Assembly (NCBI RefSeq): GCF_900155475.1
Contig: NZ_FXAM01000001.1
Location: forward strand, 4,412,881-4,476,880
Length of the DNA stretch: 64,000 bases
Reading direction: 5' to 3'
Origin: Methylomagnum ishizawai
Lineage (GTDB): Bacteria > Pseudomonadota > Gammaproteobacteria > Methylococcales > Methylococcaceae
Made by a program: the position numbers and the translations under genes
Shown: positions 33,094 to 43,162 of the stretch, one piece after another
How the letters are laid out: every line of letters starts with the position of its first letter
Numbering within the stretch: position 1 is the first letter of the stretch
The notes under the pieces: generated by a model
Seen by the model: only the letters and a program-made list of their open reading frames with translations
What the model was told of the DNA's origin: nothing
The model's database searches: none

Positions 33094-35109
33094 ATGCCTT
33101 CGCGCCGAGAACTAGCCAACGCCATACGCGCCCTGAGCATGGATGCCGTACAGAAAGCCAACTCCGGCCATCCCGGAGCGCCGATGGGAATGGCGGACAT
33201 TGCCGAAGTCCTGTGGAACGATTACCTGCGCCATAACCCGGCCAACCCCAAATGGCCGGATCGCGACCGCTTCGTGCTGTCTAACGGCCACGGCTCCATG
33301 CTGATCTACTCCCTGTTGCACTTGACGGGGTACGACCTGCCCATCGAAGAACTGAAGCAGTTCCGCCAGTTGCATTCCAAAACCCCCGGCCACCCCGAAT
33401 ACGGTTATGCGCCGGGCATCGAAACCACCACCGGTCCCCTGGGCCAGGGCATCACCAACGCCGTCGGTTTCGCCATCGCCGAGCGCACCTTGGCCGGCCA
33501 GTTCAACCGCCCCGGCCACACCATCGTCGACCATAACACCTATGTGTTCCTGGGCGATGGCTGCATGATGGAAGGCATCTCCCACGAAGCTTGCTCCCTG
33601 GCCGGCACCATGGGCCTCGGTAAGCTGATCGCGTTCTACGACGACAACAACATCTCCATCGACGGCGAAGTCCGCGGCCACGAAGGCCACACCCCCGGCT
33701 GGTTCCAGGACAACACCCCGGCCCGCTTCGAAGCCTACGGCTGGCACGTCATCCCGAAAGTGGACGGCCACGACGCCGACGCCATCAAGGCCGCCGTCGA
33801 AGCCGCCCGCGCCGTCACCGACAAGCCGTCCTTGATCTGCTGCCAGACCATCATCGGTTTCGGCTCCCCCAACAAGCAGGGCAAGGAAGAATGCCACGGC
33901 GCCGCGCTGGGCAACGATGAAATCGCCCTGACCCGCGAAAACCTGGGCTGGCCGCATGCCCCGTTCGAAATCCCGGCGGATGTCTACGAAGGCTGGAGCG
34001 CCATCGAAACCGGTGCCAAGGCCGAGAACGACTGGAACGACCGCTTCGAGAACTATCGCCGCGAATACCCGGAACTAGCCGCCGAATTCGAGCGCCGCAT
34101 GTCCGGCGAACTGCCCGCCGACTGGGCCGAGAAATCCGCCGCCTTCATCAACGCCGTGGCCGAAAAAGGTGAAACCATCGCTAGCCGCAAAGCGTCCCAA
34201 AACGCCCTCAACGGCTTCGGCCCCTTGCTGCCGGAACTGCTGGGCGGTTCCGCTGACTTGGCCGGTTCCAACCTGACCCTGTGGAAAGGCTGCAAGGACG
34301 TGAACGCCGCCGGTTTCGACGGCAACTACGTCTATTACGGCGTGCGTGAATTCGGCATGTCCGCCATCATGAACGGCATCGCCCTGCACGGCGGCTTCAA
34401 GCCCTACGGCGCGACCTTCCTGATGTTCTCCGAATACGCCCGTAACGCGCTGCGCATGGCCGCGCTGATGAAGGCGCCGACCTTGTTCGTGTACACCCAC
34501 GACTCCATCGGCCTGGGCGAAGACGGCCCGACCCACCAACCGGTCGAGCAGACCGCCACCTTGCGTATGATCCCCAACATGCAGGTTTGGCGTCCGTCCG
34601 ACGCGGTGGAATCCGCCGTGTGCTGGGCCGCCGCCATCGAGCGCAAGGACGGTCCCTCCACCTTGATCTTCTCGCGCCAGAACCTGCTGCACGTCGCCCG
34701 TACCCCCGAACAGATCGCCGCGATCCGCAAGGGCGGCTACGTACTGCGCGATTGCGAAGGCACGCCCGAAGCCATCCTCATCGCCACCGGCTCCGAAGTC
34801 GAACTAGCGGTGAAGGCCCAGGAAGCCCTGGCCGCGAACGGCAAAAAAGTCCGCGTGGTGTCCATCCCCTCGACCAATGTGTTCGAGGCCCAGGATAAAG
34901 CCTACCGCGACACCGTGCTGCCGCCTTCCATCACCCAGCGCGTGGTGGTCGAAGCCGGTTCCACCGACGGCTGGTACAAGTATGTCGGCTTCGAAGGCAA
35001 GGTCATCGGCCTCGACCGTTTCGGCGAATCCGCCCCGGCCGGCCAGCTGTTCAAGGAGTTCGGCTTCACCGTCGACAACGTCGTGAAAGCGGTCGAAGAA
35101 CTGCTCTAA
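33094..35109 (+). CDS. tkt: Transketolase
   Basis: The 671-residue thiamine-diphosphate enzyme moves two-carbon units between sugar phosphates in the ribulose monophosphate, Calvin and pentose phosphate cycles. [20 protein letters not shown], the ThDP motif from [21 protein letters not shown] to [29 protein letters not shown], and [18 protein letters not shown] are all present and the length is standard. AGGAGAA precedes the ATG. Codon use is strongly biased to C and G in third positions, which fits high expression. fba follows after 81 bases. Confidence 0.96.
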   Translation: MPSRRELANAIRALSMDAVQKANSGHPGAPMGMADIAEVLWNDYLRHNPANPKWPDRDRFVLSNGHGSMLIYSLLHLTGYDLPIEELKQFRQLHSKTPGHPEYGYAPGIETTTGPLGQGITNAVGFAIAERTLAGQFNRPGHTIVDHNTYVFLGDGCMMEGISHEACSLAGTMGLGKLIAFYDDNNISIDGEVRGHEGHTPGWFQDNTPARFEAYGWHVIPKVDGHDADAIKAAVEAARAVTDKPSLICCQTIIGFGSPNKQGKEECHGAALGNDEIALTRENLGWPHAPFEIPADVYEGWSAIETGAKAENDWNDRFENYRREYPELAAEFERRMSGELPADWAEKSAAFINAVAEKGETIASRKASQNALNGFGPLLPELLGGSADLAGSNLTLWKGCKDVNAAGFDGNYVYYGVREFGMSAIMNGIALHGGFKPYGATFLMFSEYARNALRMAALMKAPTLFVYTHDSIGLGEDGPTHQPVEQTATLRMIPNMQVWRPSDAVESAVCWAAAIERKDGPSTLIFSRQNLLHVARTPEQIAAIRKGGYVLRDCEGTPEAILIATGSEVELAVKAQEALAANGKKVRVVSIPSTNVFEAQDKAYRDTVLPPSITQRVVVEAGSTDGWYKYVGFEGKVIGLDRFGESAPAGQLFKEFGFTVDNVVKAVEELL

Positions 35110-35190
35110 ATCCATAACGACAACATGGCCCTTCCCCGGCCCCGTCGCCCACGGGACCGGGGAGACGACACACACAAGCGAGGACTACAT

Positions 35191-36228
35191 ATGGCACTTA
35201 TTACCCTCCGGCAGTTGCTCGACCACGCCGCCGAGAACGACTACGGTTTGCCGGCCTTCAACGTCAATAACATGGAACAGGTGCAGGCGATCATGGAAGC
35301 GGCGTCCGCCGTCGATTCCCCGGTGATCCTGCAAGGCTCCGCCGGTGCGCGCTCCTACGCCGGCGAGCCCTTCCTGCGCCACCTGATCCTGGCCGCGCTG
35401 GAACAGTACCCGCACATCCCCATCTGTATGCACCAGGACCACGGCGCGGCTCCCGGCGTGTGCTTCCGCTCCATCCAATCCGGCTTCAGCTCGGTGATGA
35501 TGGACGGCTCGCTGCAAGAAGACGCCAAGACCCCCTCCAGCTACGAATACAACGTCCAAGTCACCCGCTTGGTGGCCGATCTGGCCCATGCCTGCGGCGT
35601 GTCTGTGGAAGGCGAACTGGGCTGCCTGGGTTCGTTGGAAGAAGGCAAGGCCAGCCTGGATCATTCCCTGCTGCTGACCGACCCGAACGAAGCCGCCGAT
35701 TTCGTCCAAAAGACCCACGTGGACGCGCTGGCCATCGCCATCGGCACCAGCCACGGCGCGTACAAGTTCAGCCAGAAGCCCTCCGGCAAGGTGCTGCGCA
35801 TCGACCGCGTCCGTGAAATCCACGCTCGCATCCCCAGCGTCCACCTCGTGATGCACGGTTCCTCCTCCGTGCCGGAAGACTGGCTGGCGATCATCAACAG
35901 CTACGGCGGCGACATGGGCCAGACCTACGGCGTGCCGGTCGAGGAAATCGTCGAAGGCATTAAGAACGGCGTCCGCAAGGTCAACATCGACACCGACCTG
36001 CGCATGGCCTCCACCGGCGCCATCCGCAAGCACTTGGCGGAAGACAAAAAGAACTTCGACCCGCGCAAGTTCCTGAAGGAAGCCACCAAGGGCATGACCG
36101 GCATCTGCAAGGCCCGTTACCAAGCCTTCAACTCCGCCGGCCAAGCCTCGAAGCTCAAGAAGGTCTACAACCTGGAAGAAATGAGCAAGCGCTACGCCAA
36201 GGGCGAACTCGACCCGGTCGTGAACTAA
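35191..36228 (+). CDS. fba: Class II fructose-bisphosphate aldolase (Calvin-cycle subtype, CbbA)
   Basis: The 345-residue zinc aldolase has [20 protein letters not shown], the zinc ligands in [10 protein letters not shown] and [30 protein letters not shown], and [17 protein letters not shown]. It cleaves or forms fructose 1,6-bisphosphate and sedoheptulose 1,7-bisphosphate. The start is at [10 protein letters not shown], since the 22 residues upstream have no family match. It is on the tkt transcript and is followed by a strong terminator. Confidence 0.95.
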   Translation: MALITLRQLLDHAAENDYGLPAFNVNNMEQVQAIMEAASAVDSPVILQGSAGARSYAGEPFLRHLILAALEQYPHIPICMHQDHGAAPGVCFRSIQSGFSSVMMDGSLQEDAKTPSSYEYNVQVTRLVADLAHACGVSVEGELGCLGSLEEGKASLDHSLLLTDPNEAADFVQKTHVDALAIAIGTSHGAYKFSQKPSGKVLRIDRVREIHARIPSVHLVMHGSSSVPEDWLAIINSYGGDMGQTYGVPVEEIVEGIKNGVRKVNIDTDLRMASTGAIRKHLAEDKKNFDPRKFLKEATKGMTGICKARYQAFNSAGQASKLKKVYNLEEMSKRYAKGELDPVVN

Positions 36229-36254
36229 GCGATCCGCGTTTTCCCCGGATCAGG

Positions 36255-36286
36255 ATAGGGTGGGCCGGGCCCCACCCTATTTTTTT
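36255..36286 (+). terminator. Rho-independent terminator after fba
   Basis: A 10-bp stem ATAGGGTGGG (36255-36264) pairs with CCCACCCTAT (36271-36280) around a 6-base loop, followed by a run of seven T. It separates tkt-fba from prk, which therefore needs its own promoter in 36287-36476. Confidence 0.92.
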
Positions 36287-36476
36287 GCCCGCCGCCGCGG
36301 CTTATTCCGGCGGAGATGCTCAATATTCCCATCCCTCGCTTCCGGTGCCCAATCCGGTTTGATACCATCGGCCCTCGGATGAACCCGGCTCCGATCCCAC
36401 CCCAACCGCACCGCCGCCCCCGATTCCACGCCCCGGCGCGAATCCCCCCACCGAGAAATCAGCGAGACCGCTCAGC

Positions 36477-37364
36477 ATGTCCAAGCAGCACCCCATCATC
36501 TCGATCACCGGATCGTCGGGAGCGGGCACGACCAATGCCAAGCGGGCTTTCGAGCGCCTGTTCCGCCGGTTGAATATCCAGCGCCCGGCCATCGTGGAGG
36601 GCGACAGCTTCCACCGCTACGACCGGGTGGAGATGCGCCGCCGCGTCGCCGCCGCGCAGAGCCGTGGCGAATATTTCAGCCATTTCGCCATCGAGGCCAA
36701 CCTGCTGGAAGAACTCGAAGCCCTGTTCCGCGAATACGGCGAAAACGGCACGGGCCGCCGCCGCCACTATATCCACGACGAGGAAGAAAGCCGCAAACAC
36801 GGCGGCACCAAACCGGGCACCTTCACGCCCTGGGAAGAACTGCCGCCCGATACCGATCTGTTGTTCTACGAGGGTTTGCACGGGGCCGTGCGGCATGGGG
36901 ATATCGATATCCGCCGCTATGCCGACCTTTCGGTGGGAATCGTGCCCATCGTCAACCTGGAATGGATCCAGAAAATCCACCGCGACACCGCCGAACGCGG
37001 CTATAAACCGGCGGACGTGACCGCGACCATCCTGCGCCGCATGCATGATTATGTGCATGTCATCACCCCGCAATTCTCCGAGACCGATATCAATTTCCAG
37101 CGGGTGCCGACGGTCGATACCTCGAATCCGTTCGCGGCGCGGGACATTCCCACCGCCGAGGAAAGCTTCGTCATCATCCGCATCAACGAACCCAGGAAAT
37201 TCGCGGTGGACTTCGGCTATCTGCTGTCGAAGCTACGCAATTCCTTCATGTCGCGGCACAATTCCATCGTGATACCGGGCCGGAAACTGGAACTGGCGAT
37301 GGAAATCATCTTCCTGCCCATCCTGGAACGGATGATGGAAGAAAAAGCCCGCAGCCGGGATTAG
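36477..37364 (+). CDS. prkB: Phosphoribulokinase (class I)
   Basis: The 295-residue enzyme phosphorylates ribulose 5-phosphate to RuBP. The P-loop GSSGAGTT (residues 12-19), the RuBP-binding EGDSFHRYDRVEMR, FYEGLHGAV and IVNLEWIQKIHRD are characteristic of proteobacterial PRK. The length is standard for class I. No ribulose bisphosphate carboxylase gene is in the window. The stop overlaps the convergent ABC ATPase stop by 4 bases (37361-37364). Confidence 0.94.
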   Translation: MSKQHPIISITGSSGAGTTNAKRAFERLFRRLNIQRPAIVEGDSFHRYDRVEMRRRVAAAQSRGEYFSHFAIEANLLEELEALFREYGENGTGRRRHYIHDEEESRKHGGTKPGTFTPWEELPPDTDLLFYEGLHGAVRHGDIDIRRYADLSVGIVPIVNLEWIQKIHRDTAERGYKPADVTATILRRMHDYVHVITPQFSETDINFQRVPTVDTSNPFAARDIPTAEESFVIIRINEPRKFAVDFGYLLSKLRNSFMSRHNSIVIPGRKLELAMEIIFLPILERMMEEKARSRD

Positions 37365-38581
37365 TCCAGCGCCTCGATATCGGCGCGGAGGGCGAACAGC
37401 CCGGAAGTTTCCACATCGCCGCCCTGCTCCACCGTCAAACGCAGCAGGTCCGGGCCATAGCCCAGCCATGCGCCGTCCCGCCGGAAACCGCCCGCGATCC
37501 GATAAACCCCCGCCGCAAGCCCCAGGAACGGCACCACCACCCGCAAGCGTCCCCGTCCGGCCAAAGCCACCACCGCGCCGTTCAGCGCGGAATCGAGGGT
37601 CGCCATCAGCAAATCCGCCGCGCCCCGGAATTCCAGCACCAGCGCGGCCCGCTCCACCGGAGCCTTGGCCGTGTAATCCACCGTCAAGGTCAAAGCCCCG
37701 CCGGTCCGCGCCTTGGGCAAACCGGCAATCCCGCCCGCCACCGCCAAGCGGGCGATGGACGCCACATCGCTTGAAACGGCGGGCGGTTCCGGTGCCAATC
37801 CCAAGGGCTTGAGCGCCCGCTGGACGAACCCCAAGGATTCGTAATACTTGAGGAACAGGACATCGGTGGTCCCGAACGCCAAGGCTTCGCCATCGAACAG
37901 GAGCAGGCAGCGGTCGGCGATCTGCCGCACGTTCATCTCGGAATGGGAGACGAACAGGATCGTGGTCCCCAGGCGCTTGAGTTGGTCCAGCCGTTCCAGG
38001 CAGCGCATCTGGAACGCGATATCGCCCACCGCCAGCACCTCGTCGATCAGCAGAATATCCATAGGCACGCAAGTGGCGATGGAAAACTCCAGCCGGGCGT
38101 ACATGCCGTCGGAATAATGCTTGACCTGGGCATCGAGGGATTTTTCCAGTCCGGCGAAACCGGCGATCCGGTCCAGCACGGCGTCGGTTTCGCGCTTGCC
38201 GAGGCCCAGTTCGGCGCATTTCAGATAGATGTTTTCGCGCCCGGTCAGCAAGGGTTGCAGTCCCGCGCCCAGCCGGACCAGGGACTTGACCGCGCCTCGG
38301 GTGGCGATGCGGCCCGTATCCGGGCGATATTCGCGGTCCACCAATTTGAGTAGGGTGCTTTTGCCCGCGCCGTTGGGGCCGATGATGCCGATGCATTCCC
38401 CGCGTCCGGCGGCGAACGAGACATCGCGCAAAGCCCAGAACTCCTGTTCGCGCAGCCGTTCCGGCGGTTTCCGGCCCACCAAGGCGCGGGCGCAATCCTG
38501 TAGGCCATACAGCGCGGCGGAGGCAAGGGAACGGCGGAATTTCTTGCCGACCCCCTCGAACAAGATGACGGACTGGGACAC
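37361..38581 (-). CDS. Wzt-type ABC transporter ATP-binding protein (polysaccharide/O-antigen export)
   Basis: The 406-residue protein has an ABC ATPase domain, with Walker A GIIGPNGAGKST, signature YSDGMYARLEFSIA (degenerate, as usual in Wzt/TagH), and Walker B DILLIDEVLAVGD. A carboxy-terminal domain of about 150 residues is beta-rich, like the Wzt carbohydrate-recognition domain (LTLTVDYTAKAPVERAALVLEF). Neither a Wzm-type permease nor glycosyltransferases are adjacent. GTG start at 38581 fits the family N-terminus; a GTG at 38626 would add 15 residues. No clear Shine-Dalgarno is seen for either. It lies 72 bases after hemY on the same strand. Confidence 0.85.
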   Translation of the reverse strand: MSQSVILFEGVGKKFRRSLASAALYGLQDCARALVGRKPPERLREQEFWALRDVSFAAGRGECIGIIGPNGAGKSTLLKLVDREYRPDTGRIATRGAVKSLVRLGAGLQPLLTGRENIYLKCAELGLGKRETDAVLDRIAGFAGLEKSLDAQVKHYSDGMYARLEFSIATCVPMDILLIDEVLAVGDIAFQMRCLERLDQLKRLGTTILFVSHSEMNVRQIADRCLLLFDGEALAFGTTDVLFLKYYESLGFVQRALKPLGLAPEPPAVSSDVASIARLAVAGGIAGLPKARTGGALTLTVDYTAKAPVERAALVLEFRGAADLLMATLDSALNGAVVALAGRGRLRVVVPFLGLAAGVYRIAGGFRRDGAWLGYGPDLLRLTVEQGGDVETSGLFALRADIEALD

Positions 38582-38653
38582 GGGGGAACTCGGTGATGGG
38601 CGGGGGAAATCCCCCTCCCGAGCCACGGAAGGGGAAAACAGCGCGGGCCGGGC

Positions 38654-39940
38654 TCAGGTTTCGGCAGGCGTCGCGGACACTTCGGCGGATTCGGCCACCG
38701 CAGCCTCCTGCTGCTCTTCCTCGATGGCGGCCACGGCTTCGTTGGACGCGAACATCAGGCCGTTGCGGTAATAATTGCTGGCGGCGACATAGTCCTTCTG
38801 GGCGAACAGCAAATCGCCCATGAGTTGGTAGGCTTCGACGCTGGGTTCGATATCCAGGCTGCCGCGGATATAGTCGCGGGCCTTGTCCCTTTGCTTGATC
38901 CGCAGGGCCAGCTTGCCCAGCACCCGCAGCAACACGGGGTCGCGGGGATGCAGTTCCAGCCAGGTTTCGGCATGGTGCAACTGGCCTTCGGTATCGGCCA
39001 TCTGGATGCAGCCATACAACACCAGCAAGGTCTCGTTCCAATCCCGGCCCAAGGCCAGCCGCAACAACTCCTCGACCTCCGTCCCGGCCCCGGACTCGAT
39101 CATGGCGGCGCAATACAGGGATTCGAGGCTGGTCAGTCCGCGGATGTGCTGGGGGATATGCGCCCACAGTTCGCGCAACTGCATGGCATCGCGGGTTTCG
39201 GCACGGCGGCGCAACAGGGCGGCATAGGTATCGGCCTCCAAGCGGTGGATTTCCGCCTCCATCAAAACCTTGTTCTTGTGCAGGGCCGGAATCAGCCGGT
39301 GCAGCGCCTCCCAATCCTCCATTTGCTCGTAGAGCTGATGGGTGAGCCGCAACACCGCCGCATGGCTGGGCGCGATCTGGTTGAGATGGGTCAGGGATTC
39401 CAGGGCTTGGTCGAACTGCTTGGTGGACAATTGCAGTTCGGCGCGGGTAAGGGCGACGGCCAATTCGGCCTTGGGCACGGCTTGGCGGGCGAGGTTCAGG
39501 TATTCGTCACGCTGCTCGTGGGCACCGCGGGAATGGGCCGCCCGCGCCGCCGTCAGGTAATTGATGAGCGGAAGGCCGCTGTCGGCGGCATGGCGGATCA
39601 GGTTGCGCTCGGCTTTTTCCCACTGGCCCTCGGTGGTTTCCAGCAAGCCGGTAATCAAGGCTTCCTGCGAACGGCGGCCGCGTTGTTCATGGCTGCGCTG
39701 TTTGAGGGCTTGCGGGAGGCTCAGGGCTTTGGAAATCAGGCGCAGCGCGATGTAGAAGGCCACGAAGCCCAGCACCGTGGTGACCACCATCACATACAGC
39801 GAAGTTTCCAACACCCATTGGTTGATCCCGATGATGACATAGCCCGCGTTGCCATGCGCCACCAACCAACGATAGGCCGCCACAATCAGGCCGATGGCGA
39901 GCAGGAGCGCGACCGACGAAAAGATGATTTTTCTTTTCAC
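38654..39940 (-). CDS. hemY: HemY-like heme biosynthesis-associated TPR membrane protein
   Basis: The 428-residue protein has two N-terminal membrane helices (residues 6-24 and about 45-65) and a HemY_N domain (ALSLPQALKQRSHEQRGRRSQEALITGLLE). A helical repeat region of TPR type follows (for example VLRVLGKLALRIKQRDKA, then AYQLMGDLLFAQKDYVAAS). The C-terminal tail is acidic and alanine-rich. It accompanies hemX in gammaproteobacterial hemCDXY operons, where its biochemical role is unknown; it is not the protoporphyrinogen oxidase that shares the symbol. The start overlaps the hemX stop. Confidence 0.9.
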   Translation of the reverse strand: MKRKIIFSSVALLLAIGLIVAAYRWLVAHGNAGYVIIGINQWVLETSLYVMVVTTVLGFVAFYIALRLISKALSLPQALKQRSHEQRGRRSQEALITGLLETTEGQWEKAERNLIRHAADSGLPLINYLTAARAAHSRGAHEQRDEYLNLARQAVPKAELAVALTRAELQLSTKQFDQALESLTHLNQIAPSHAAVLRLTHQLYEQMEDWEALHRLIPALHKNKVLMEAEIHRLEADTYAALLRRRAETRDAMQLRELWAHIPQHIRGLTSLESLYCAAMIESGAGTEVEELLRLALGRDWNETLLVLYGCIQMADTEGQLHHAETWLELHPRDPVLLRVLGKLALRIKQRDKARDYIRGSLDIEPSVEAYQLMGDLLFAQKDYVAASNYYRNGLMFASNEAVAAIEEEQQEAAVAESAEVSATPAET

Positions 39941-41175
39941 GGCTGCGCTCCCGGTTCATCGGCGTCCTCTTCCGATTCATCTGCGGCGGGCTTGGGCGGT
40001 TCGGCGGGTTTCGGCTCTGGAGTGGCTGGCGGTTTGGGTTTCCCCAGGTTTTCCTCGGCTTCCAGCCGTAGCCGTTCGATATTGCGCAGCAGGGTCAGGG
40101 ACTGGCTGATATCCGGCAGCGGCACACTGAGATCGTGCGCGGCCAAGCCGTTCAACTCGTCCGCGACTTCCTGGGTCGCCGGGACGCCGGTATCGAAATG
40201 TTCCTTGAGCCAATCGCTGGCCGAAGCGAGGCTGGTTTTATAGAGGGTTTCGTCGCCGCGCAACAAGGCGGCGCGGGTGGTTTCCAGCTTGAGCAGGAGG
40301 ATTTGGCGCAGGGCTTCGGCCTGGGCGGGTTCGAGGATTTCCTCTATCGGGCGGTTGGCATGGCGCACAGTGACCAAGCCTTTGATATCTTCCAAGGCCG
40401 ACCCGTGTTCACCCGTGGCCTCGGGGGCGTTCCCGGCATGCTCCTTGATCGTGCCCGCATGGGGCAGGAACAAGGGCAACTTCTTGGCCTTGTTCTCCAA
40501 GGCCAGCAGTTGTGCGGACAGGCCGACCACATCGGGCGCGTCCATCTTCTTGAGCAGGCCGATTTCCTCGGCCAGCGCCTCGCGCACCTTGAATACCGCC
40601 GGATCGCCGCTATCATGCAAGCGTTGGTCCGCCGCCTCCAGCGCGGCCAGTACCGCCTTCACATCGCCGACCAGATGCAGCTTTTGATTGGCGATGCTCA
40701 AAAGATATTCGGCATCGGCCACCATCAAATCGCCCCGGCTGCGGTTCAGCTGGCGCTGGATGGCCTGCACGGCCCCGCCGATTTCGTTGCGGGTCAGGTC
40801 GATGCGGTCGTTCAAGCGGGTGGCTTGTTCGCCGAGTTCGCGCTCGACCTTGGAGTCCTCGGTGACGACCTGGGTCTGGGCGGTGGTGATTTGGGAGTGG
40901 AGCGCGGCCATTTCCGCTTGCAGGGCGCTCAATTGCTGGACCACGTTCTGGAGTTGCTGGTCTTTGTTGCTCAATTGCCCGCCCAAGCCTTCCTGCCTGG
41001 AACGCAGTTCCTTGAGCAAATACCAACCACCCGCCGCGATCACCAGCACGGCCAACAAGATGATATAGCCCACCCACGCCATGCTGCGGGTCTTTCGGGT
41101 CGGGCCATCCGGCGCGGCGGGTTTGGCCACGGCCTCCGGCTCCGCGGTGCCGGCGGAGGGTTCGGTGGCCGACAT
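39937..41175 (-). CDS. hemX: HemX-like membrane protein (often labelled uroporphyrinogen-III C-methyltransferase)
   Basis: The 412-residue protein has a Pro/Ala-rich cytoplasmic head, one membrane helix (residues about 37-58, VGYIILLAVLVIAAGGWYLL), a coiled coil of about 80 residues (KDQQLQNVVQQLSALQAEMA), and a HemX domain with EYLLSIANQKLHLVGDVKAV. It has no SAM-methyltransferase motifs, so the common methyltransferase label is not supported. ATG 41175 has GAGGA 9 bases upstream; a TTG at 41199 is an alternative. The C-terminal tail is rich in Pro, Glu and Asp. Confidence 0.88.
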   Translation of the reverse strand: MSATEPSAGTAEPEAVAKPAAPDGPTRKTRSMAWVGYIILLAVLVIAAGGWYLLKELRSRQEGLGGQLSNKDQQLQNVVQQLSALQAEMAALHSQITTAQTQVVTEDSKVERELGEQATRLNDRIDLTRNEIGGAVQAIQRQLNRSRGDLMVADAEYLLSIANQKLHLVGDVKAVLAALEAADQRLHDSGDPAVFKVREALAEEIGLLKKMDAPDVVGLSAQLLALENKAKKLPLFLPHAGTIKEHAGNAPEATGEHGSALEDIKGLVTVRHANRPIEEILEPAQAEALRQILLLKLETTRAALLRGDETLYKTSLASASDWLKEHFDTGVPATQEVADELNGLAAHDLSVPLPDISQSLTLLRNIERLRLEAEENLGKPKPPATPEPKPAEPPKPAADESEEDADEPGAQP

Positions 41176-41244
41176 GTCTAGTTTTTCCTCGTCAACCAAT
41201 GCTGTATCCCCGTCTAGTTGGTTCTATGGGTCCGTGCTGTATTG

Positions 41245-42051
41245 TTATGGAAGACCGGGCGGATCGCGCCGGATTCCCCCTTCCCGATAAAAGCCGATGA
41301 TTGCCGCGACAATGCCGCTATCGCTGGCCGGTTCCGCCACGATCAGCCGCCGCCATCCCCGCTCGCGGGCGTGTTGCGCGATGCGCCCGCCGATCACGGC
41401 CAGGGGCGTTCGGGCGGCGAGTTCGGGGCCAGCCTCGCCCAGCAAGTCCATCAGATGGGCCAGGACTTCACCGCTGGTCGCCAGCGCCATATCGACGCCG
41501 CCCTTCCGCCACGCTTCGATCAAGGCGGTGGCATCGGTTTGGGGGCAGCGCCGCTGATAGACTTCGGCATAGGCCGTTTCGGCACCACGTTCCGCCAAGG
41601 TCCGCGCCAGCAATTCGCGCCCGCCGGCACCGCGCACAATCAGGATGCGCGTGCCCAAAACCTGGGTGAATTCGGGGGTGGCCAACAGCGACTCGCTATT
41701 AAACTGCGGTTTGGGAATCAGGTCTACCCGCATTCCGGTTTCGGCCAGCGCCTGGGCGGTGGCTGCGCCGACCGCCGCGATCCGCGTGGAACCCAAGCCG
41801 CGCCGGGTCCAGGACTGCAAACCGGCCGCACACCGCACGGCATTGGCGCTGACGAAAACCAGCCAATCCCAGTCCTCGCGGTTCAACAGGGCGAGCGCCG
41901 GGGCGGCGTCCCCGACCGGCACGATCTCCAGCAACGGCCAGCGCCACGCCCTGCCCCCGGCGGCTTCGATCAACGCGCACAAACCTTCGGCTTGATCCGC
42001 CGGACGGGTCACCAGGAGGGTACGGCCCGCGAGTGGTCCGGTCGCCACCAT
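41245..42051 (-). CDS. hemD: Uroporphyrinogen-III synthase (HemD)
   Basis: The 268-residue cytosolic enzyme cyclises hydroxymethylbilane with inversion of ring D. LAGRTLLVTRPADQAEGL, DWLVFVSANAVR, ILIVRGAGGRELLARTL and ALATSGEVLAHLMDLLG are the usual conserved blocks in this otherwise variable family. It starts 3 bases after hemC and is co-transcribed with it. Confidence 0.92.
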   Translation of the reverse strand: MVATGPLAGRTLLVTRPADQAEGLCALIEAAGGRAWRWPLLEIVPVGDAAPALALLNREDWDWLVFVSANAVRCAAGLQSWTRRGLGSTRIAAVGAATAQALAETGMRVDLIPKPQFNSESLLATPEFTQVLGTRILIVRGAGGRELLARTLAERGAETAYAEVYQRRCPQTDATALIEAWRKGGVDMALATSGEVLAHLMDLLGEAGPELAARTPLAVIGGRIAQHARERGWRRLIVAEPASDSGIVAAIIGFYREGGIRRDPPGLP

Positions 42052-42054
42052 GGC

Positions 42055-42978
42055 TCAGCCGTACAAATCCCGGAGGATGCGGTCGGCCCCCCGCGCCAAT
42101 AATTCATCCGCCAGCGCGATCCCCAATGGTTCCGCCGCGGCGCAATTCCCGGTACTTTCGCCCCGGACCACGACACCACCATCGGGAGAACCCACCAAAC
42201 CGCGCAGGCGCAGGGTATCGCCCGACAATTCGGCATAGCCCGCGATGGGCACTTGGCAGCCGCCGTCCAGCCGGGTGTTGAAAGCCCGCTCGGCGGCGAC
42301 GCGGATCGCCGTGGCCGGATGGTGCAGGACACCCAACAGCGCGTTGATCCGCGCATCGTCGCGCCGACACTCGATGCCGATAGCGCCCTGGCCGACAGCG
42401 GGCAGGCTGGTTTCGGGTTCGAGGAGTTCGGTGATGCGCCCCGCGAGGCCCAGCCGTTTCAAACCGGCGGCGGCGAGGATGATGGCGTCGTAGCCCTCGC
42501 TTTCCAGTTTGGCGAGCCGGGTTTCGACATTGCCGCGCAGGACTTCGGTCCGGCAACCGGGAAACAGCAATTTGAGCTGGCACTGGCGGCGCAGGCTGGA
42601 AGTGCCGATCCGTGCCTCGGACGGTAATGCGGCAAGGGAGGCGTGGCGTAGCGAGACGAAGGCGTCGCGGGGGTCTTCGCGCTCCAGGATGGCAGCGAGG
42701 TGGAGCCCTTCCGGCAATTCGGCGGGCACGTCCTTCATGGAATGCACCGCCAGGTCAGCGGTCCCCTCGAAAATGCCCTGCTCCAATTCCTTGACGAACA
42801 AGCCCTTGCCGCCGACCTTGGCGAGCGGGGCGTCGAGAATCTTATCGCCACGGGTGACCAGCTTCACCAGCTCGATTTCGAGGCCGGGATGGGCCGCTTT
42901 CAAGCGCGTGGCGACATGCTCGGCCTGCCAGAGGGCGAGCGGACTTTTACGGGTGGCGATGCGGATCGGGTTTGGCAC
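42055..42978 (-). CDS. hemC: Hydroxymethylbilane synthase (porphobilinogen deaminase, HemC)
   Basis: The 307-residue enzyme polymerises four porphobilinogens. [51 protein letters not shown] (two blocks), [11 protein letters not shown] and the cofactor cysteine in [15 protein letters not shown] are present. It is the first gene of the leftward hemC-hemD-hemX-hemY operon. Confidence 0.96.
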   Translation of the reverse strand: MPNPIRIATRKSPLALWQAEHVATRLKAAHPGLEIELVKLVTRGDKILDAPLAKVGGKGLFVKELEQGIFEGTADLAVHSMKDVPAELPEGLHLAAILEREDPRDAFVSLRHASLAALPSEARIGTSSLRRQCQLKLLFPGCRTEVLRGNVETRLAKLESEGYDAIILAAAGLKRLGLAGRITELLEPETSLPAVGQGAIGIECRRDDARINALLGVLHHPATAIRVAAERAFNTRLDGGCQVPIAGYAELSGDTLRLRGLVGSPDGGVVVRGESTGNCAAAEPLGIALADELLARGADRILRDLYG

Positions 42979-43006
42979 GCGCGGGATACCCTATGGAAAG
43001 TGGCGC

Positions 43007-43012
43007 ATTGTA
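43007..43012 (-). promoter_or_regulatory. Candidate -10 element of the hemCDXY operon
   Basis: On the minus strand the sequence is TGGTACAAT, an extended -10 with TACAAT, 28 bases before the hemC ATG at 42978. No -35 is evident at 17 bases. Confidence 0.4.
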
Positions 43013-43149
43013 CCAGAGGCGCGGAACCGCGGGATGGTGGACGCAAGGCACCAAACCGGATCGCCGCCACCCCCGCCCTTATCTTTCAAATGTCCGCCCT
43101 GCGTCGGAAATCGCCGTGCCGGACCCGTTCGGATTCGGTATGGCCGGGG

Positions 43150-43155
43150 TACAAT
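43150..43155 (+). promoter_or_regulatory. Candidate -10 element immediately before hemW
   Basis: TACAAT ends only 7 bases before the hemW ATG, with TTCGGA at 43128-43133 as a possible -35 (16-base spacer). If used, the hemW transcript would start at or next to the ATG and be essentially leaderless. No Shine-Dalgarno is visible, which is consistent. Confidence 0.35.
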
Positions 43156-43162
43156 CCCCACC

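Noticed and set aside
39937-41175. Reading HemX as a uroporphyrinogen-III methyltransferase
   Set aside because: The protein has a membrane helix and coiled coil but none of the SAM-binding motifs of CobA/CysG.
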